This document shows, piece by piece, positions 44,541-52,900 of a stretch of DNA of 64,000 bases; position 1 is the first letter of the stretch; each line of letters starts with the position of its first letter. A program made the position numbers and the translations under genes. Below the pieces are notes generated by a model. It was not told the DNA's origin. It worked only from the letters and a program-made list of their open reading frames with translations, and ran no database searches. The DNA comes from JACKII01 sp965202745. GTDB lineage: Bacteria; Pseudomonadota; Alphaproteobacteria; Bin95. The stretch is from the NCBI GenBank assembly GCA_965202745.1, contig CBDBCB010000022.1, forward strand, positions 558,001-622,000. Reading direction: 5' to 3'.

Positions 44541-44554
44541 GCATGTTTGCATGC
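44541..44554 (+). repeat. 14-bp partition-type repeat, copy 3 (GCATGTTTGCATGC)
   Basis: Starts immediately after the stop codon of the small partition gene, as copy 2 starts immediately after the repA stop. The following AATATTATCTTTAAGG resembles the sequence after copy 2. Confidence 0.78.
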
Positions 44555-44767
44555 AATATTATCTTTAAGGCACGAGTGGCATGGAATTACCCCAACCAAC
44601 ACACAAGAATTACACCACACTGATTAGCAATCCTGGCGGAAAAAGGGACCAGTTGCCGGTGGAATATTAGGCCTCTTTCCGGGTTCAAGATTGCCCCTTG
44701 GCGCGCGTGCTCACCCCATAGCTGACGCGCCCCAAGGGGCACTGGCCGCAAGCCAGTTCTATGGGCT
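44555..44767. other. 213-bp gap between partition genes and IS21 relic
   Basis: No gene is supported. GCGCGCGTG and GCCCCTTGG / CCAAGGGGC segments form an inverted pair around 44,692-44,740, probably belonging to the IS21 end. Confidence 0.4.
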
Positions 44768-45923
44768 TTATCTCTGATTGAGCCGATAGCTTTCGCCGTT
44801 CATCTCAAGGATATGGACATGGTGGGTTAGCCGATCGAGGATGGCACCGGTGAGACGCTCTGAGCCAAAGACCTCTGTCCATTCATCGAACAGCAGGGTC
44901 GACGTAATGATGATCGACCCGCGCTCGTAGCGCTGGGCGATGACATCGAAGAGCCATTCAGCCCCGGTCTTTGAGAGCGGCACAAAGCCAAGTTCGGCGA
45001 TGATCAGCAGATCCTGGGCGGCTATCTGCTGTTGATGGCGTTGAAGGCGGCGCTCGTCGGCGGCTTCAATCCTCTCACGCCCCAAAGCGGCAGCCGTAGT
45101 GAAGCGGACCTTCATGCCCTTTTGAGGAGCCACCAGTCCTAGCCCCAGGGCGACGGGGGTTTTGCCGGTTCCGCTTGGCCCGAGGGCGATCACGGCCTTA
45201 TGGACGTAGCCTCGGACCTGGACCTCATGATGGGCAACCGCGGTTGGCACGGAGTAATCGTTGTTGCGATAGCGGACCATCGAGATAGACGTTGCGCGCG
45301 TACTGACCTTCTCACAGGCGTCATAGGGCGTCGCTGGCAAGGCCATCAACGCATCTAGGTCATGCGGCAGGCGCTCACCAATCGTCTCGCTATGTCCGTG
45401 GACACCATCGTCCTGGCGCTTCAGGCACTGTGCTTCCAGCCAAGCGTTCAGCACATCGAACTACCCGACGAGATCGGGGAGCCGGGACGAGGAAGGTTCG
45501 CCGGCCAAAGCCAATCACACCCTCGACGTTACCCTTGTCGCTTCCCTTGCCAGGACGACCGAACCTATCCTTGAACAGATAAGGCGATTGGAGGTCCGAG
45601 AAGGTTCTGGTCCGAACCCGTTCCCCTCCCCCAAGGATCTTCGCCACGGCGATCACCGTGTTGTCGTAGAGTACCGATAGCGGCACGCCGCCGAAAAAGG
45701 CAAATGCTGCGTTGTGACCATCAAAGAAAGCTTCGGTTGTCTCTGCCGGATAGGCCTTGATGAAGAATGCATCCGAAGGTGGTAGCGCCATCGCACAGTA
45801 ATGGAGCTTGCACGCGACCCCGCCGATCACGCCAAGCGCCTCGCCAAAATCCCCCTGGGCGTGTACCAACGGCACGAACACTTCCCGCGGTCGCCGCTGC
45901 CGCTCTCGCCCATAGTCGGTCAC
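44768..45923 (-). pseudogene. IS21-family element, IstA and IstB broken and fused
   Basis: Reading the minus strand, 45,923-45,430 encodes part of the IstA integrase core (DNTVIAVAKILGGGERVRTR, FGRPGKGSDKGNVEGVIGFG) up to a frameshift after LVPAPRS. A second frame from 45454 continues the IstA C-terminus (LNAWLEAQCLKRQDDGVHG, NDYSVPTAVAHHEVQVRGYV). It is then joined directly to the IstB ATPase without its N-terminus: ALGPSGTGKTPVALGLGL (Walker A) to MNGESYRLNQR. A deletion thus fused istA to istB. The IstA N-terminus is also missing. It is inactive. Confidence 0.87.
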
Positions 45924-45976
45924 AAGGCATTGTCACGTTGTCTTCAGCGCCTAAGAAACTGCCGACTTGAGGCTCT

Positions 45977-46695
45977 TTAAGCGGCCAGTTCGATGGCGCA
46001 TTCGTTCCATTGGTGAAATGCGGCGGCTCGTTTCTGGCGATAGGCGGAGGCAGTCATTTTGTGGCGACGTGGGCGGAACAGGTTTGCGGTTTCATCATGG
46101 GCGGCCAGAAATCTCTGCGCCTGACGGGCTGACTTGAAACGGCCCTGTATTTTTTCTCGTTTCCGTGTTGGTCTGTGCGATCCTTCGATACGATTGTTTA
46201 TCCCTTTATGCGCTCGGTGATCCACCTCCAACGCGCGTTTGCGCAGGGCGGCACCGTAGCGGCGCAGCTTGTCCGTCAGTCCGCCACTATGACTCGGGGC
46301 GTCCCCCAGCGGGCTACCAACCTGGCAATGAACCGCTTTGCAGCCCGCGCATTTCGGCGTGATTGCACCAGGATGTCGAGAACTTCGCCGTTGCCGGCAA
46401 CGGCGCGCCACAGCCAATGCTTCACACCGCGGATGATGATCACCCCTTCATCCAGATGCCATTTATCCGAGGGCTGTTGACGCGCAGCCCTGACATGCTT
46501 CGCAATCTGAGTTCCGAATTTTCTGACCCATGAACGGATTGTCTCGTAACTCACCTTGATGCCTCGTTCAGCCAGCAAATCCTCAACGTCGCGCAGACTG
46601 AGTGCAAAGCGATGGTATGCCGAGCCCGCGTAAGAAATGATGGAACGCGGGAAGCGGTAGCCTTTTAGGCGAGGTTGGGAAATCTGGCTGATCAT
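45977..46695 (-). pseudogene. IS6-family transposase, frameshifted
   Basis: From ATG 46695 the frame gives YRFPRSIISYAGSAYHRFAL, WHLDEGVIIIRGVKHWLW (first Asp) and ARWGTPRVIVAD, then a stop. The rest, TDKLRRYGAALRKRALEVDH (second Asp), NNRIEGSHRPTRKREKIQGR (Glu) to ECAIELAA, is in another frame. A small duplication around GGACTGACGGAC (about 46,278-46,290) explains the shift. No clean terminal repeats were found. Confidence 0.85.
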
Positions 46696-47137
46696 CGTCA
46701 GGCGCTACGGGCAATTGGGATTGTGGTCAACAACTTGACGATCCCTGAATAAATCTTTTTGAGGGTATCGATCCGGTAGTAAAGCCATGCGGAAATCATA
46801 GCTTTGATTTGCACTTTCAGGAACCCAAAATTCGCGCCATCAGGAACCACCGAGCATTCGCGCCTTTCGGAACCCTGTGGATAACTTACCTTCATTAATT
46901 CTGAGGGTTAGCTATGATTTTGAGGCTGGTAACACTACTTCGTAGGTAACACTTTTAACACTAGGGGCTTTGTTGCACAAATAGGTGAGTGGTTCACTGT
47001 TTGAATCCAGCGTGATAGCTGGCGGGGATGAACAGTTGGTCCCCCACGAAGTACAAGACCAGGAACTGACCTTCGTACAACACGGCGCTGAAGCAGCGCG
47101 GTTCCCACCTTGAAAAAGTATATAGTCTTATGGTGTC
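46696..47137. other. AT-richer mosaic with a solitary IS-type end
   Basis: No protein is supported. GGGGCTTTGTTGCACAAAT at 46,967-46,984 is the same kind of end sequence as at 61,461-61,479 (IS5/IS6-like terminal repeat). TGGTAACAC and TAGGTAACAC near 46,926-46,955 are short direct repeats. A minus-strand open frame from 47521 to 46994 lies across IS256 relics and is not a gene. Confidence 0.45.
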
Positions 47138-47225
47138 CGCTGTTCTGGTCAGCCGCGTCACCGATGCCGTTCTTGCTGAGGTATCAGACTGGCAGAACCG
47201 CGCCCGTGGAGCCAGTATATCCCTT
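47138..47225 (+). pseudogene. IS256-family transposase, short internal relic
   Basis: MVSAVLVSRVTDAVLAEVSD followed by WQNR matches the middle of IS256 transposases (usually ALVSRVTDAVLxEVxxWQ, before the YP(I/L)VF(F/L)DA block). The frame is lost soon after. It belongs to a different branch from the intact copy at 18,168. Confidence 0.7.
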
Positions 47226-47484
47226 AGCGCGATTTGGGAGTGCATAGGAAATAGTCGACTGTTACGATGCCAAAAACAATAAGGAAATCTCGATTTGAGC
47301 AGTGAGATCGCAAGCCATGGCAGCCTATTTACTTCCGACTTTTTAACCGAATCCATTAAGAACGTTTCGGAGTGGAAAATGCTTGGCGATGCTGATCTTG
47401 ACCAGTTTACGCCGAAGATCGCGACCTCTTGCCGGTCAAGGACACGCGCTATGATGACTAACGTCACTGGAGCGCTGCCCAGGT

Positions 47485-47865
47485 CGCTGCATGACAAGGC
47501 CAAGGCAGATCTGCAGGACATCTGGATGGCGGAGACGAAGAAAGAAGCTGAGATGGCGGAGACGAAGAAAGAAGCTGAGGCGGCTTTTGACCTCTTCGTC
47601 GAAACTTATGGCGTCAAATACGAGAACGCCGTGGCCAAACTGACCAAGGACCGCGACGACCTGCTGGCGTTCTATGATTTTCCAGCCGAGCACTGGAAGC
47701 ACATCCGGACCACGAATCCCATTGAGAGCGTATTCGCCACGGTGCGAAACCGAACCAGAAAGACCAGGGATCGCTTGTCCGAAGTCATCCAGGGGGTTGA
47801 GTTCAAAGACGGGATCAAGCAAATTCAAGTTGCCGCCTGATCGTGGCCGTCACCAACTTTCGGGC
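47485..47865 (+). pseudogene. IS256-family transposase, C-terminal relic with right end
   Basis: The frame to 47840 encodes RSLHDKAKADLQDIWMAETK, then VETYGVKYENAVAKLTKDRD, LLAFYDFPAEHWKHIRTTNP and IESVFATVRNRTRKTRDRLS, resembling the intact IS256 copy. A 27-bp unit encoding MAETKKEAE is duplicated in tandem at about 47,526-47,579. CCGTCACCAACTTTC at 47,848-47,862 matches the right end of the intact element. The N-terminal two thirds are missing. Just beyond, to 48,040, a short frame (SVYIDRFNAAVREASTVIDA) is of unknown origin. Confidence 0.8.
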
Positions 47866-48024
47866 ATATCTCTTTGAACCGGATGGCCGTTTGAAATGCG
47901 AAGAGTTCAATGATGGGCTTTCGGTCTATATTGACCGCTTCAATGCTGCTGTCCGCGAGGCGTCGACAGTTATAGATGCGATTCCAGAGCTATATACGTT
48001 TCGCCACAACTTCCTGAGCCCTGA

Positions 48025-48708
48025 CTATATCCGGGGCTGACCCAGTTTTTTCGCTTCCTGTTGGCTGAGGCGGCCGATGTAGTCGTACACTTCGTGTTCC
48101 AAGCGGTGATCTTCTTTGAAGTCGTCCCTGAGATGCTGCGGCACCTCCTCTGAACGACGGGTTTCATTCAGACGGGGCATCATATCCGGGCTGTATGGTT
48201 TGCCGAACACATGACATGCGGTCCGCAAGAAAAGATCAATGTCTTCCAACGTTCCGGTGGCAACGAAATACTCTTCGATGATTGCTTTGTAGTTATCGGC
48301 GGTCACGAGCCGTGGAAATTGGTTTAGATAATTCTGCTCCCTGGTGCCGCGCAAAAATGCTTCGAGGCTTTGGACCAGTGGGTCTTCTGTGTCTGAGCGG
48401 GCTTTGCGATAAAAATAACTGGAAATGACACGTTCCCACGGATCGCGAAGCACGGTCATGAACTGATCAATCTGCGGATAATGGTCGGGCGCGCCAATGC
48501 CCTGCCGCATGTTGAAATGGCCATAAAGCATGATCGGCGCATCTGGATTTTCGACCTGGGACAAGTCATGGTGCAGTGGTGGATGAGCTTTGTAATGCCA
48601 AAAGAAATTGGGTGCGAACCATCCTTCCATCACCGACCGCAGCGATGTTCCGCCCGTCTTTGGCACATGCAAAAAGATGATCGGCTGCGCCGCGTCATAG
48701 GATTTCAT
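48025..48708 (-). CDS. Sulfotransferase-family protein
   Basis: This 227-residue protein has the PAPS-binding 5' motif IIFLHVPKTGGTSL (about 10-23) and a 3'-phosphate motif RDPWERVISSYFYRKA (about 88-103), as in bacterial members of the carbohydrate sulfotransferase superfamily. It would transfer sulfate from PAPS to a sugar or other acceptor, probably in the cytoplasm; no signal or membrane segment is seen. It is a solitary cargo-like gene between IS relics. It is intact. Confidence 0.86.
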   Translation of the reverse strand: MKSYDAAQPIIFLHVPKTGGTSLRSVMEGWFAPNFFWHYKAHPPLHHDLSQVENPDAPIMLYGHFNMRQGIGAPDHYPQIDQFMTVLRDPWERVISSYFYRKARSDTEDPLVQSLEAFLRGTREQNYLNQFPRLVTADNYKAIIEEYFVATGTLEDIDLFLRTACHVFGKPYSPDMMPRLNETRRSEEVPQHLRDDFKEDHRLEHEVYDYIGRLSQQEAKKLGQPRI

Positions 48709-48875
48709 GCCTGTCCTGCCTTAAACTGTCCACGTTATCCAGGGTGCGTCGCGCACTCGATGTCTGGCTGTAGGTGCGTAGTAAAGAACGGCGGATGGCC
48801 TGTCAAATGCGGCGTAAAAACTTGTCGCTAACAAGCGATCTGTCCGGTTCTATTCTGTCTCCGAACGGAGGCGCT

Positions 48876-48967
48876 ATGAACCGAGCAGAAGTGTTACAGG
48901 AAGTTCGACTTATGAAGTTCGAAGATGTGTATTCGCGGCGAACCGCAGACAAGCTGACGCAAGAGCA
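48876..48967 (+). pseudogene. ISNCY-like transposase, N-terminal fragment
   Basis: From ATG 48876 the product MNRAEVLQEVRLMKFEDVYS, then RRTADKLTQEQ, matches the start of ISNCY/IS1202-type transposases (usually followed by AAxLLGxSERTFRR). IS3 copy 2 is inserted at 48968 and cuts it. The rest of that transposase is not visible. Confidence 0.7.
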
Positions 48968-48976
48968 GTGGACCTG

Positions 48977-49792
48977 TCACGCTTTGTGACGGCGGCGCGG
49001 ATTGTAGAAGCCGTTGATGTACTCGAAGATTGCCATCTCAGCTTGCCGCCTTGTTTCCCAGGACCGTCGCCAGATCAGCTCTGCCTTGATGGTTTTGAAG
49101 AAGGTTTCGACAGCGGCGTTGTCGTAGCAGTTTCCCCTTCCACTCATCGATACCTTGAACCCATGCTGGCGCAGGATCTTCTGGTAGTCGTGAGAACAAT
49201 ATTGGCTGCCACGGTCTGTATGATGGATGCAGCCCTTCGGTGGTGCCCGGAAGGCAATGGCCATATTTAGCGCTCTGATGGCCAAGTCGCGTTTCATCCG
49301 GTTACTGACGGCCCAGCCGATGACGCGCCGGGAATGCAGGTCCAGGATCACTGCCAGATACAGCCATCCCTCCCGCGTCCAAACATAACTGATGTCGCCC
49401 GCCCATTTCTGGTTGGGCTTGCCCGCTGTGAAGTCCCGATTCAGCAAATTCGGTGAGATGTTGAACTTGTGATCGCTGTCTGTCGTCACTTTGTGCTTGC
49501 GTGTTCTAACAACAGATATGCCGTTCTGGCGCATCAACCTGCCAACACGGCGGTGGCCAACATCCAAGCCGATCTCCTTTAGCTCCTCGGTCATTCTTGG
49601 CCGACCATACCGGCCCAGGCTGAGACGCGACTGCTCTCTGATGTGCGCCAACGTCACCATATCAGACCGCTGTCTGCGGCTGGCCGGACGGGTGCGGAAA
49701 GCCCGCAATCCGCGCGGGCTGACACCGACAACATGGCATAAGCGTTTGGCTGGAAAGCTGTCACGGGGCTCTTCGATGAACCTAAACCTCAT
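48977..49792 (-). CDS. IS3-family transposase OrfB (copy 2), 14 residues shorter
   Basis: 271 residues, identical to copy 1 up to NPRRRHKA, where the 71-bp deletion creates a stop. The DDE residues are all retained, so activity may survive, but the missing C-terminal tail makes this uncertain. Confidence 0.85.
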   Translation of the reverse strand: MRFRFIEEPRDSFPAKRLCHVVGVSPRGLRAFRTRPASRRQRSDMVTLAHIREQSRLSLGRYGRPRMTEELKEIGLDVGHRRVGRLMRQNGISVVRTRKHKVTTDSDHKFNISPNLLNRDFTAGKPNQKWAGDISYVWTREGWLYLAVILDLHSRRVIGWAVSNRMKRDLAIRALNMAIAFRAPPKGCIHHTDRGSQYCSHDYQKILRQHGFKVSMSGRGNCYDNAAVETFFKTIKAELIWRRSWETRRQAEMAIFEYINGFYNPRRRHKA

Positions 49793-50064
49793 TGCTTTAG
49801 GCCCGCGAAGAACTGGGTGGCCTTTTTTAGGATGTCCCTCTCCTCCTTCAGGAGCCGGTTCTCCCGCCGAAGCCGGTCATTCTCTTTGGCGAGGCTCAAA
49901 TCCTCTTTGGAAACCACGTCTGTGTCTCGATGCGCGGTGATCCATTTGTTCAGTGTTGACATGCCAACACCTAGATCGTCGGCCACTTGCTTACGCGTTA
50001 GCCCGCTTGTCAGCGCGATCCGCACCGCATCCTGGCGAAAGTCGTCTGTCCGTTTCAGTCCCAT
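49789..50064 (-). CDS. IS3-family transposase OrfA (copy 2)
   Basis: 91 residues, the same as OrfA of copy 1, with helix-turn-helix and leucine-zipper-like coil. Overlaps orfB by 4 bp. Confidence 0.92.
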   Translation of the reverse strand: MGLKRTDDFRQDAVRIALTSGLTRKQVADDLGVGMSTLNKWITAHRDTDVVSKEDLSLAKENDRLRRENRLLKEERDILKKATQFFAGLKQ

Positions 50065-50127
50065 AGTCAGTCTCCTTTGTTGCAGTAAATGCTATCAAAG
50101 GAGCGGCATCAAACCGCGACAGGTCCA

Positions 50128-50715
50128 GAAATAGTCGCGGTGCAGACTTAGAACCTCGTTGCTCTCCACAGCGTTGAAAAGCCATTCGGGCAAGGTGACG
50201 CCCCACTCTAGAACGCGGCCTGTGGTCTCGGATCGTCTTATGGTAGCACCTTCAATCAGACCGAATGCCTGCCATTGCTGCTCGCCATTTGTCTTGATGT
50301 TGGTGCGAAGCCGTGTCCCATCCAATCGAGACAATGCCGTCTTGAGATTTTCATAGGCGTTGCCGTTCTTGCCACGGTTCGAGAATTGAAGAAAGTCAGA
50401 GGCCGCAAAGCTGATGTGCCTTGAGAGCGGCTCGCCTCGGTTCTTTGCGGCCATCAGTTGGCTGATCGCAAAAATCAGAATGTCCTTGTCATAGACTGTT
50501 GCAATTCCATGCGGCCCCGGCTCCACCTCCAGTGTCACATCACCATTCGTGTAACGGCGGATGTTCCGATCCGGCCTCTTCGACAACGCAAAGATTGGGT
50601 GCTCCATAGATGCCATATCTGATTTCAGATTCACGTCACCGGGATCACAGATAAACAACTCCTGTTGCGGATAACGATCCGGGAGAAGGTGTTCATCGGG
50701 TGCCGGTTTCGACAT
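50128..50715 (-). pseudogene. repA: RepA N-terminal part, cut by IS3 copy 2
   Basis: From ATG 50715, 196 residues match RepA of PF04796: PDRYPQQELFICDPGDVNLK, MASMEHPIFALSKRPDRNIR, VYDKDILIFAISQLMAAKNR and NAVESNEVLSLHRDYF. The IS3 end follows at once. A fitting C-terminal tail sits beyond IS3 copy 1 at 36,249-36,349, but the about 55 residues between HRDYF and LTKIIDD are absent from both sides. An origin-like repeat region precedes it. Confidence 0.87.
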
Positions 50716-50725
50716 TTTAAAGACC
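50707..50725 (-). repeat. 19-bp direct repeat at the repA start, copy 1
   Basis: TTTCGACATTTTAAAGACC overlaps the repA start codon (CAT on the plus strand) and is repeated exactly at 50,910-50,928. Confidence 0.85.
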
Positions 50726-51064
50726 CGGTAGCAACTAAAGTTTGCAAGCCTTCTTGCAAGCCTTTTAGCTTGCAGACAGGGCTATCCCTTTGGAAATCCT
50801 AAAGGATTGCGACGCGGCAAGCTAAAGGGCTTGCGAAACCGATGATGAGACATAGCCCGGTTATATCCAGCTCGGCGTCTGATCCAGAACTTCCTTTTTA
50901 AAGACTAGTTTTCGACATTTTAAAGACCGATGTTTGAATATAGATAAGATATTTCAAATACTTAAGGTAAACAGCAACATCCGTAACGATTCAATAACAT
51001 ATATATAACAACACAGCCGAATTTTTTGCTCAAAAACGATGGATTGTGGTTGGCAAGTTGGCCA
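50716..51064. other. Origin-like iteron region upstream of repA
   Basis: This gene-free 349 bp holds TTGCAAGCC twice (50,742-50,750 and 50,754-50,762), AGCTTGCA at 50,768 and a GCAAGC/GCTTGC stem around 50,817-50,834. It also holds the second copy of the 19-bp repeat (50,910-50,928) and a strongly AT-rich tract (50,935-51,015). Short repeats plus an AT-rich zone before repA are the usual layout of an iteron origin. The function is inferred. Confidence 0.55.
50910..50928 (-). repeat. 19-bp direct repeat, copy 2
   Basis: Exact repeat of TTTCGACATTTTAAAGACC, 203 bp from the copy that contains the repA start codon; no gene starts here. Confidence 0.85.
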
Positions 51065-51670
51065 TCACCGCGCCGCGACCGCTGCAATGTGCCCCGCAAA
51101 CTCCGTGACGAACGTTTTAAGAGAGGTCAGCTCGCCAATGTGTTCATGCGCGCCATCTTCGGCGGCCGTCCTGGGCGACCGTAGGAACGTCGCGCTCGTA
51201 TAAAGCCTTTCCTGGACGAGCTTGCGACACAGGATGTCGTAGCGATCCGCGTAGGACGCGCCTTTGAACTCGGGAAACACTGGAAAGTGCGGTTCTGAAT
51301 CCCGCACGGGAGATCACGAAGCGTCGCAATCCTCGAGGAGCATCACCCATCCGAGGAATGGGCGCGGCGCATCCTTGCCAAGTGCCCCGTCACGGTATGC
51401 CGTCCAGAGATCATGTGCAGTTCCGATCGCTTCCTCGGATCGGTTGTTGAAGTTGTTGCCGAAGGACGGCTCTATTTGGGACTTGAACTCGAGCGCCGCG
51501 ACGAGTTGGCCCTGATACATAACGACCATGTCCCAGAGCTTGGTAGGCCGAAAGAATCCCGGCAGTGTCAGTACCCGGCGCCGAACGCAGATTTCAGCCA
51601 TCAAACTGTAAAACTTCAGACTTGATCTGACGGACAACTCAGCTTGCGTTGCTGAGAATGGGTTGTGCAT
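51065..51670 (-). pseudogene. XhoI/PaeR7I-type type II restriction endonuclease, truncated and nonsense-interrupted
   Basis: From 51,670 the frame gives LTLPGFFRPTKLWDMVVMYQ, ALEFKSQIEPSFGNNFNNRS and EEAIGTAHDLWTAYRDGALG, matching the XhoI/PaeR7I family (CTCGAG-specific) with a plausible catalytic E-x-K in LEFKS. TGA at 51,317-51,319 replaces an expected Arg codon (CGA). The same frame then continues SPVRDSEPHFPVFPEFKGAS to the stop at 51065. About the first 50-60 residues of the normal enzyme are absent, replaced by unrelated sequence. No cognate methylase is adjacent. Confidence 0.87.
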
Positions 51671-51894
51671 TGTCCGATTGGTCGAGCGCCCGGATCGTCT
51701 TGCCCACAGCGATGTTCTGCAATTCCCGAGGTTCCAAGCTGGCGGATTTCATATGCAAGGTCTCCGATCAACTCGCAAACAAACACCGAAGGTTTCTGAC
51801 GGTCCGCGAGGATCGCTACACTATGGCGAGCGCGGGTAAGAGCAACATAAAGCAGCCCTCGATATCGATCATCGCCTGACGCCGCCCAGGTCAC
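51671..51894 (-). pseudogene. SF1 helicase C-terminal fragment
   Basis: RYRGLLYVALTRARHSVAIL followed by ADRQKPSVFVCELI is the motif VI region of UvrD/Rep-like helicases (LLYVALTRAR) and their extreme C-terminus. Only about 70 codons remain, between an IS481 scrap and the endonuclease fragment. Confidence 0.72.
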
Positions 51895-51925
51895 CTCAGA
51901 CCAACGGTATGGTCGAACGGTTCAA
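51885..51925 (+). pseudogene. IS481 transposase scrap
   Basis: The reading RSPQTNGMVERFN is the catalytic-Glu motif of the IS481 transposase. The DNA closely matches the corresponding stretch of the element at 10,295-11,390 (reverse complement near 10,550-10,590). Only about 40 bp remain. Confidence 0.75.
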
Positions 51926-52233
51926 TAGTTTTCATGTGTACTACTTCTTAATTATTGGCTATCAGGTAGCTAGATGGTACTAACGACTAGCCGAATTGCA
52001 AGTTTTTGAACGAGGTATCTACAGAATAGCCAAAAGATAGAGAGTAGCTACTCTATTGAGCTGGAAAGATATTCCTCAGCCCGAAAATCTCTGACGTCAT
52101 CGCCCCATTCTCAAACTGGAGTTTTTGGGTCCAGGGAAGGCAAGTATCTCAGAAGGTGGCAAGAAATAGGAACGTTAACTTCACAGGCCACGCCGCCACT
52201 TGAAAAACCCAACATGATGGGTTACTTTAGATC
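51926..52233. other. 308-bp AT-rich gap
   Basis: No gene is supported. Low GC in 51,940-52,060 is unlike the neighbouring genes. GGGTTACTTTAGATC just before 52,234 offers no clear ribosome site for the DUF4160 gene. Confidence 0.4.
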
Positions 52234-52473
52234 ATGGTCACAATCTATCGGGCGCACGGGCTGCGCGTCATCATCTTCACAGACGATCATGAACCAGCCC
52301 ATGTGCATGTGTTCGGTGATGGACAGGCCAAGATTAATCTGGTCGGCCCTGACGGCGTTCCAACCCTTGTTAAGGCCGAAGGTATGAAGGCGAATGACCT
52401 GCGCCGCGCCATACAGATGGTCCGCGACCAGCAGGAACAGTTTCTCGCAAAATGGAGGGAGTTCCATGGTTGA
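52234..52473 (+). CDS. DUF4160 protein (candidate toxin-antitoxin component)
   Basis: This 79-residue protein has the DUF4160 pattern: TIYRAHGLRVIIFTDDHEPA, HVHVFGDGQAKINLVGPDG. DUF4160 and DUF2442 genes occur as adjacent pairs and have been proposed as toxin-antitoxin modules. Its stop overlaps the next gene's start by 8 bp. It is intact. Confidence 0.85.
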   Translation: MVTIYRAHGLRVIIFTDDHEPAHVHVFGDGQAKINLVGPDGVPTLVKAEGMKANDLRRAIQMVRDQQEQFLAKWREFHG

Positions 52474-52873
52474 TTTGACAGACGCCGAGATCGACACCGC
52501 CCTTGAGCGGGGCCGCATCGCACAGCAGACCGAGCCTCGCGCCACGTCTGCCCGCTATGACACGAAGAATGGCCGGATCATCGTCGATCTGACCAACGGC
52601 CGCACCTTTGCCTTCCCGCCTCGTATTGCGCAGGGGTTGGAGACGGCAACGGACGACGAGTTGGCCTCGGTGGAGATCCTCGGCGAGGGCTACGGCTTGC
52701 ACTGGGAAGCTCTGGATACGGACTTCACCGTGGGCGGATTGCTGGCAGGGGTGTTTGGCACGAAAGCCTACATGGCCCGCCGTGCTGGACAGGCCACCTC
52801 GCCTGCAAAAGCCACAGCTGCACGGGCGAACGGTGCAAAGGGCGGCAGACCCCGCAAACGGAGCGCGTCATGA
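52466..52873 (+). CDS. DUF2442 protein, partner of DUF4160
   Basis: This 135-residue protein starts at ATG 52466, preceded by GGAGGGAG. The core YDTKNGRIIVDLTNGRTFAF and YGLHWEALDTDFTVGGLLAG match DUF2442. A basic Ala/Lys/Arg tail (ANGAKGGRPRKRSAS) could bind DNA or RNA. Overlapping, translationally coupled order with the DUF4160 gene supports a shared role. Confidence 0.85.
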   Translation: MVDLTDAEIDTALERGRIAQQTEPRATSARYDTKNGRIIVDLTNGRTFAFPPRIAQGLETATDDELASVEILGEGYGLHWEALDTDFTVGGLLAGVFGTKAYMARRAGQATSPAKATAARANGAKGGRPRKRSAS

Positions 52874-52900
52874 TGGCAATCGAGCTGAAAGTTGGTGGCG

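Larger units (their letters stand above)
48968..50127 (-). mobile_element. IS3-family insertion sequence, copy 2, 71 bp shorter
   Basis: Same element as at 36,350-37,580 but inverted and 1,160 bp long. Both outer terminal repeats are present (TGGACCTGTCACGCTTTGTG at 48,968; CGCGACAGGTCCA ending at 50,127). A deletion between GCTTTTGTG and a second GCTTTGTGA has removed 71 bp next to the left end, including the last codons of orfB. It is flanked by an ISNCY fragment and a repA N-terminal part. Confidence 0.92.

Noticed and set aside
47295..47460. Sulfatase-like C-terminus (EDRDLLPVKDTRYDD) in an alternative frame before the IS256 relic
   Set aside because: Only about 15 residues, no upstream support in the same frame.
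46994..47521. 175-codon minus-strand frame
   Set aside because: Lies across two IS256 relics read on the plus strand; no start context or family resemblance.
36350..50127. Simple composite transposon with target duplication
   Set aside because: Outer flanking bases (AACA and GAAA) do not match and part of the interrupted repA is missing, so a clean single insertion is not supported; kept only as a rearrangement hypothesis.
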